From NCBI GenBank assembly GCA_030042915.1, contig JASHYS010000252.1:1-8924 (forward strand): 8,924 bases of DNA, given 5' to 3'. Numbering within the stretch: the first letter of the stretch is position 1; each line of letters starts with the position of its first letter. The stretch is from Acidobacteriaceae bacterium (GTDB lineage Bacteria > Acidobacteriota > Terriglobia > Terriglobales > Acidobacteriaceae). Made by a program: the position numbers and the translations under genes. Below, in pieces: positions 5,513-8,924 of the stretch. The notes below the pieces were generated by a model. It saw only the letters and a program-made list of their open reading frames with translations, was not told the origin of the DNA and ran no database searches.

Positions 5513-6965
5513 GCCTACGGCTGAAGATGAACTGCCCATGAACGCGTCCGTCTCAGCATCCGGCAACGGCAGCTCGCAGGCCGCCTCCATTCTCGTGGTC
5601 GACGACGAGGCCGGCATTCGCGAATCGCTTGAGGTGCTGCTCTCTCTCGAAAACTACTCCGTGAAAACCGCGGGCGACGGCGAAGAGGGCCTGCGCCTGA
5701 TCGATCAGTCGAGTTTCGACCTCGTGCTTCTCGATCTGGCTCTTCCCGGCCAGAGCGGGCTGGAGCTCCTGCCCCAGTTCAAAGAGCGTCAACCCGACGT
5801 GCCCGTCATCATGATCACGGCCTACGGCACCGTGGAAAATGTCGTCGAGTCCATCCGCGCCGGCGCTGAGAATTTCATCCAGAAACCGTGGGACAACGAG
5901 AAGCTCCTCGCCGACATCCGCTCGGCAGTCGCCCGCCGCCGCGCCGAAGAAGAAAATCTGCAGCTCAAGCGCACCCTCAAGCAGCGCTACAACTTCGCCA
6001 ACATCGTGGGCAAAAGCGAGTCGATGCTGAAGATTCTCGACCTAGTCGCCCAGGTGGCGCAAAGCCGCTCCACGGTTCTCATCCAGGGCGAAAGCGGCAC
6101 CGGCAAGGAGATTATCGCCAAGGCCATCCACGCCAATTCGCCGCGCCGCGACAAGCCCTTCGTCCCGGTCAACACCGGCGCCATGCCGTCTGAGCTGCTG
6201 GAGTCTCATCTGTTTGGCCACGTCAAGGGAGCTTTCACCTCCGCCGTCGCCTCGAAGAAAGGCCTTTTTGAAGTCGCCAACGGCGGCACGCTCTTTCTCG
6301 ACGAGATTGCCACCATGGGCCTGGACACACAGGCCAAGATTCTGCGCGTGCTGCAGGACAAGCGCTTCATGCATCTCGGCGGCATCCAGGAGATTCAGGT
6401 GGACGTGCGCATCCTGGCCGCCACCAATGTCGACCTGCGCCAGGCCGTGCGCGATGGCCGCTTCCGCGAGGATCTCTTCTACCGCCTCAACGTCATCACC
6501 GTCGATCTGCCGCCGCTGCGCGCCCGCCGCGAAGACATCCCCCTGCTCGTCCAGCACTTCCTCGATCTCTACGCCGGCGAGAACAACTTTTCCCCACGCA
6601 AGCTCTCCTCCGACGCCATGCGCGCTCTTATCGATTACGATTGGCCCGGCAATGTGCGCGAGCTCGAAAACGCCATCGAACGCGGCGTCGTGCTCTCCTC
6701 GGGGCCCGTCATCAGCGCCGATCTGCTTCCCGGCCACATCACCGGCCGCAGCTTCCAGGACGCACTGCTCGAGCACAACCCCAACTCCTCGCTCTTCGAC
6801 ATCCTCGAAGTCATCGAGCGGCGCATCATCATCGAGAAGCTCGAGCGCTGCAACTGGAACCAGACCGACGCCGCCGAGCAGTTCCGCATCCCGCTTTCCA
6901 CCCTCAACCAGAAAATCAAGCGCCTCAACATCGAGATCCGTAAAAAAACAGGCAACCGGGACTAG
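5505..6965 (+). CDS. NtrC-family sigma54-dependent response regulator with GAFTSA loop
   Basis: This 486-residue regulator has the three NtrC-family domains. The receiver (about 27-142) shows the acidic pair Asp33/Asp34, phosphoacceptor Asp77 in LVLLDLALPG, Thr105 and Lys127. The AAA+ domain (about 165-410) has Walker A GESGTGKE (195-202), Walker B GTLFLDEI (261-268), sensor I around ILAATN (303-308), arginines in REDLFYRLNV (321-330) and WPGNVRELEN (380-389). A Fis-type helix-turn-helix closes the protein (about 434-475, NQTDAAEQFRIPLSTLNQKIKRL). Such proteins hydrolyse ATP to remodel sigma54-RNA polymerase at distant enhancers. The sigma54-contact loop reads GAFTSA (242-247) instead of GAFTGA, while the essential Phe and Thr are kept. 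The start has a good ribosome site and overlaps the cognate kinase gene, so the two should form one system. The last residues, TGNRD, and the stop codon lie in a heptad repeat. Target genes are not identifiable here. Confidence 0.95.
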   Translation: MPEPTAEDELPMNASVSASGNGSSQAASILVVDDEAGIRESLEVLLSLENYSVKTAGDGEEGLRLIDQSSFDLVLLDLALPGQSGLELLPQFKERQPDVPVIMITAYGTVENVVESIRAGAENFIQKPWDNEKLLADIRSAVARRRAEEENLQLKRTLKQRYNFANIVGKSESMLKILDLVAQVAQSRSTVLIQGESGTGKEIIAKAIHANSPRRDKPFVPVNTGAMPSELLESHLFGHVKGAFTSAVASKKGLFEVANGGTLFLDEIATMGLDTQAKILRVLQDKRFMHLGGIQEIQVDVRILAATNVDLRQAVRDGRFREDLFYRLNVITVDLPPLRARREDIPLLVQHFLDLYAGENNFSPRKLSSDAMRALIDYDWPGNVRELENAIERGVVLSSGPVISADLLPGHITGRSFQDALLEHNPNSSLFDILEVIERRIIIEKLERCNWNQTDAAEQFRIPLSTLNQKIKRLNIEIRKKTGNRD

Positions 6966-7009
6966 GAAGCAGGGAACAGAAAACAGGGGCCGAGGGAACA
7001 ACGAACAGC
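6946..7009. repeat. Imperfect heptad tandem repeat across the regulator stop codon
   Basis: Six units of exactly 7 bases occupy 6946-6987 and are variants of AAACAGG: AAACAGG, CAACCGG, GACTAGG, AAGCAGG, GAACAGA and AAACAGG again. One diverged 8-base unit follows (6988-6995), then two GAACARC units (6996-7009). The regulator's TAG at 6963-6965 falls in the third unit, so its last codons are repeat-derived. Purine-rich AACAGG-type tandem repeats are familiar from acidobacterial intergenic DNA. Confidence 0.7.
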
Positions 7010-7016
7010 GACGCCC

Positions 7017-7064
7017 CGTGCCCATCCTTTCGCCGGCCTTTGGCCGAAAGGGTGGGACAGCACG
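7017..7064. repeat. Hairpin intergenic repeat, copy 1
   Basis: The arm 7021-7031 (CCCATCCTTTC) pairs with 7046-7056 (GAAAGGGTGGG), with one G-T pair. Inside it GGCC (7035-7038) pairs with GGCC (7042-7045) around a TTT loop. CGTG and CACG flank the structure at 7017-7020 and 7061-7064. There is no T run after it, so it resembles a REP-like or mRNA-stabilising element more than a classical terminator. It lies just downstream of the kinase-regulator operon. Confidence 0.7.
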
Positions 7065-7102
7065 ATCCGCGACCTCCCTCATTCAACTCACCACGAACCT
7101 CC

Positions 7103-7142
7103 GTGCCCCATCCTTTGCCGGCTTTTTGGGCGAAAGGGTGAG
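7103..7142. repeat. Hairpin intergenic repeat, copy 2
   Basis: This is a second, diverged copy in the same orientation as the element at 7017-7064. Both share CCGTGCCC, ATCCTTT, GCCGGC and CGAAAGGGTG in order. CATCCTTT (7109-7116) pairs with AAAGGGTG (7133-7140), and GCC (7117-7119) with GGC (7129-7131), around a T-rich loop. The outer part of the right arm is diverged (GAGA for GGGA). Confidence 0.65.
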
Positions 7143-7167
7143 AAACTACAAATCCAACCCGACGCGC

Positions 7168-7237
7168 TGTCATCCTGAGCAACCGAGCGACCGCTGGCGC
7201 GGGCGCGAGGGAGGCGAGGGATCTGCGGTTGCTCTTT
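7168..7237 (+). repeat. Variable-core intergenic repeat (CCTGAGC...GGATCTGC type), copy 2
   Basis: The left edge is TGTCATCCTGAGC (7168-7180), and the right edge is GGGATCTGC followed by GGTTGCTCTTTGCG (to about 7240). The edges match those of the element at 211-272. The core is a different GC-rich sequence. GCAACCG (7179-7185) is the exact inverse of CGGTTGC (7226-7232), and ATCC pairs with GGAT, so a folded structure is likely. Confidence 0.7.
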
Positions 7238-7375
7238 GCGCTCCGCGCGCCCGAAAAATGTAGTTTCAGCATTGCTGGTAATTCGGCCACAGGGAGGCGG
7301 CTCGGAAAAACCTGTCAAGCAGCTTAGCCCACACGAGAAGAAATGGATGGAACGTGGCCGCGCGGCTCGCTGCAT

Positions 7376-7405
7376 TATCATTGAAGCCGCATCGATTTGA
7401 AAGGA
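7376..7405 (+). promoter_or_regulatory. Candidate -10 box and ribosome site for the DUF3617-like gene
   Basis: TATCAT (7376-7381) matches TATAAT at five of six positions and would start transcription near 7388. AAAGGA (7400-7405) lies 4 bases before the ATG at 7410 and fixes that start. The -35 region is not convincing. The rest of the sequence between 7240 and 7375 shows only a GCCGCGCGGC palindrome (7357-7366). Confidence 0.4.
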
Positions 7406-7409
7406 CTTT

Positions 7410-8123
7410 ATGTTCGCGCAGAAGGCATCCTTTGTGCTGAAGGCCCACTTGGCTTCTGGCATTTTGCTGGTTGCGGCAAGCTTCCTGACTAACTCCCGCG
7501 CACATGCGCAACTCTCTCAGCAGGGGCTTCCGACCGGCGAAGCCCCGAGACCGCAATCGGAAAGCAATCCACAGCAAACCACTCCCGGCGCCGAAGGGGG
7601 AGCCGCGGGCGCTCCTGCAAAACCGCAAACTCCGGTGGAATCCGTGCGCGAGAAATTCCCGCTGAAACCCGGGGAGTGGGATGCCACCTACAAGGGTTCT
7701 GGGCCCATGGCCAGGTCAATCAAGGAGTATTTCTGCTTGAACGATGAGACCTGGGCTGATCTTCTCACGCGGGTCGACGATGGTTGTTCCGTGCAGCTTT
7801 CACTGTCCGCATCTGGTGTGGTTGCCACGGAGGAATGCAAGATTGTCAGAGGCTTCAACATGCAGATCGCAGCTGGGACCTCGACAATCACCACCAACCA
7901 AGACGAGACTACGGGTCGAATTGAGATCAACTTCGACGGAATGGTGCACATGACGGGCCATGGGTCATTTGATACCGACAACCGCACCTTCCGGACGGAT
8001 GCCGCAGGCGTTAATCAGATCGCCCACAGGGGGCCCTTCCATTCCGATATACAGACAGACTATCGGTGGAAGAAGGACCAGTGCAGCAAGAAGGACAAGA
8101 CGTTGATCGCCAAGCAGAAATAA
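7410..8123 (+). CDS. Secreted DUF3617-like protein
   Basis: This 237-residue protein begins with a Sec-type signal peptide: Lys5 and Lys11, a hydrophobic core at 13-26 and a likely cut after AHA (31-33). A low-complexity Gln/Pro/Gly/Ala linker (34-75) leads to a globular domain (about 80-225). That domain holds KPGEWDATY (86-94), EYFCLNDETW (106-115), GCSVQLSLSASG (125-136) and IEINFDGMVHMTGHGSFD (171-188). This order is like DUF3617 domains, found in exported bacterial proteins of unknown function, where 'pG.We....' is followed by a conserved Cys and a second Cys about 15-20 residues on. Four cysteines (109, 126, 143, 225) could form two disulfides after export. The gene stands alone between two gaps. 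The start is supported by AAAGGA upstream. The family call is moderate and no biochemical function can be assigned. Confidence 0.82.
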   Translation: MFAQKASFVLKAHLASGILLVAASFLTNSRAHAQLSQQGLPTGEAPRPQSESNPQQTTPGAEGGAAGAPAKPQTPVESVREKFPLKPGEWDATYKGSGPMARSIKEYFCLNDETWADLLTRVDDGCSVQLSLSASGVVATEECKIVRGFNMQIAAGTSTITTNQDETTGRIEINFDGMVHMTGHGSFDTDNRTFRTDAAGVNQIAHRGPFHSDIQTDYRWKKDQCSKKDKTLIAKQK

Positions 8124-8124
8124 A

Positions 8125-8155
8125 CCGCCCGGGCGGCTTCGGGCGCGCTCGCGCC
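8125..8155 (+). terminator. GC-rich hairpins after the DUF3617-like gene
   Basis: Immediately after the TAA, the palindrome CCGCCCGGGCGG (8125-8136) is followed by GGCGC/GCGCC (8142-8146 with 8151-8155). CGCCCG (8126-8131) can alternatively pair with CGGGCG (8140-8145). No T run follows, so it would be a poor classical intrinsic terminator. Its position suggests a 3'-end structure. Confidence 0.35.
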
Positions 8156-8235
8156 GTGAGTTTCCATAACCTCCATGGCAATCATGAGAGAGTGGGGTTG
8201 TTCCTCGGAGCAAATGCGGACTTAGATACGCCTAC

Positions 8236-8241
8236 TATAAT
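8236..8241 (+). promoter_or_regulatory. Perfect TATAAT -10 box, probably giving a leaderless mRNA
   Basis: TATAAT ends 8 bases before the ATG at 8250, so the usual start point falls at about 8248-8250, on or next to the start codon. No ribosome site is seen before this ATG, which agrees with leaderless translation. A -35 box is not evident at 16-18 bases upstream. Confidence 0.55.
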
Positions 8242-8249
8242 GGCCTGCG

Positions 8250-8924
8250 ATGATCCGGCGCAGAGATTTTCTCAAGACGGCGGGCGTTGCCAGTGCAGCC
8301 GCGCTGATTTCCCGGCATGCGGCGTTTGCGGCGCCCTCAGGCAGCGCAGATATCAATGTGCTGCACTTTACTTCAAGCAGCATCGACGCGCTGCTTTCCC
8401 CCACCGCGCCCGAATTCCTCAGCCTGAATATCGACGGTCTGGCCAAGAGCCGGCGCGGCGGCAACATCATCGACACGCGGCACGGCGACGACGGCGGTTA
8501 CAAGATCGCCGTCGCGGGTGAGTCAAACCAGCGGATCGAACATCGCGTGAACGGCGCGGCCGATGACTCGCCGGCGTCCTGGGTGATCGAACTCGCCCCG
8601 AACCGCATCACTCTCACCTCAAACTGGTCGGGCGAATTCGAGCCCGCTCCCTTCGTCTTCCATTTTGGCCTCGATCAGGTGCACTCGACGGTGCTCGGCC
8701 TCTTCGACAAAGACGGCCTGTTGCGCAGCCCCGCGCTGCTGCATTTTCCCGGCCAGGGTTCGATGCGCCTCACGTCGAATGCGCCGGAGGTCGGGCTCAC
8801 TTACACCTCCAGCCTGCCCAACCAGTCAGCCGTCCTGATGCTTCCCGGAGCGAGTTTTGCGCACCAGCGCCTGATCTACACACTCGACGTCGCGGCGATT
8901 CATCCCGATCTTCCCGGAATCGCG
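8250..8924 (+). CDS. Tat-exported protein of unknown function, N-terminal part (runs off window)
   Basis: The frame is open from the ATG at 8250 to the last base of the window and gives 225 residues. The N-terminus MIRRRDFLKTAGVASAAALI, followed by SRHAAFAAP, is a twin-arginine signal (RRRDFLK) with a hydrophobic stretch and a likely cut after AFA (residues 25-27). The protein should therefore be exported folded. The visible mature part is beta-strand rich, for example SWVIELAPNRITLTSNW, PFVFHFGLDQVHSTVLGLF and LIYTLDVAAI, and resembles an N-terminal beta-sandwich. In Acidobacteria such domains often precede a carbohydrate-active catalytic domain. That is only an inference, and no catalytic motif is visible before the sequence ends. 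A different-frame ATG at 8240 sits inside the TATAAT and opens an unrelated short frame. The coding call is strong; the function is unassigned. Confidence 0.83.
   Translation, partial: MIRRRDFLKTAGVASAAALISRHAAFAAPSGSADINVLHFTSSSIDALLSPTAPEFLSLNIDGLAKSRRGGNIIDTRHGDDGGYKIAVAGESNQRIEHRVNGAADDSPASWVIELAPNRITLTSNWSGEFEPAPFVFHFGLDQVHSTVLGLFDKDGLLRSPALLHFPGQGSMRLTSNAPEVGLTYTSSLPNQSAVLMLPGASFAHQRLIYTLDVAAIHPDLPGIA

Noticed and set aside
6946..7240. CRISPR array or IS remnant in the repeat-rich gap
   Set aside because: Repeats are of three different kinds, without regular spacers, transposase coding sequence or target-site duplications.
6214..7263. 349-codon forward frame overlapping the regulator
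   Set aside because: It is a shifted-frame shadow rich in Ser, Ala, Pro and Arg that runs into intergenic repeats.
7355..7373. Sigma54 promoter for the DUF3617-like gene
   Set aside because: TGGC and CGCT are present, but the GG-to-GC spacing is 11 rather than 10 and the rest of the match is weak.
8066..8521. 151-codon frame overlapping the end of the DUF3617-like gene and the Tat gene
   Set aside because: It spans the gap, is Arg/Ala/Gln-rich, and conflicts with the clear Tat signal in the frame starting at 8250.

Overview
The window is high-GC DNA whose gene content and intergenic repeats look acidobacterial (Acidobacteriota, Terriglobia-like). This is an inference from three things: the style of the PDZ/multi-TM sensor kinase with its sigma54 activator, the Tat-exported and DUF3617-like proteins, and gaps carrying the 'TGTCATCCTGAGC...GGATCTGC' and 'CCCATCCTTT...AAAGGGTGGG' repeats. 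No rRNA, tRNA, IS element, integrase or CRISPR array was found.

Layout. (1) Positions 1-2244 hold carbohydrate-type metabolism: the 3' end of a probable Gfo/Idh/MocA oxidoreductase, a variable-core intergenic repeat, an aldo/keto reductase with a complete catalytic tetrad, a small reverse-strand ASCH-domain protein that overlaps the reductase tail to tail, and, divergent from it, an AraD-type L-ribulose-5-phosphate 4-epimerase. (2) Positions 2245-2599 are a 355-base non-coding gap of lower GC. Its last 90 bases carry an inverted repeat and a good candidate sigma54 (-24/-12) promoter. (3) Positions 2600-6965 are a two-gene operon with an 8-base overlap. It encodes a 970-residue PDZ-multiTM-GAF-PAS-HisKA-HATPase sensor kinase and a 486-residue NtrC-type response regulator (REC-AAA+-Fis HTH) with a GAFTSA variant of the sigma54-contact loop. 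(4) Positions 6946-7409 are a repeat-packed gap: an imperfect heptad tract that runs across the regulator's stop codon, two related hairpin repeats and a second variable-core repeat. (5) Positions 7410-8123 encode a secreted DUF3617-like protein. (6) Positions 8250-8924 are the start of a Tat-exported protein of unknown function that runs off the window and appears to be transcribed leaderless from a perfect TATAAT.

How the genes work together. The clearest functional unit is the kinase-regulator pair. An envelope signal sensed by the PDZ/membrane part and a cytosolic signal sensed by GAF/PAS would control phosphorylation of an activator that opens sigma54 promoters, possibly including its own. 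The sugar genes on the left are plausible neighbours in polysaccharide or pentose use, but they are not arranged as a classical arabinose operon. No strong case for an entirely new system was found. The most unusual points are the sensor architecture, the GAFTSA loop, the possible autogenous sigma54 promoter and the repeat that has spread into the regulator's 3' end.
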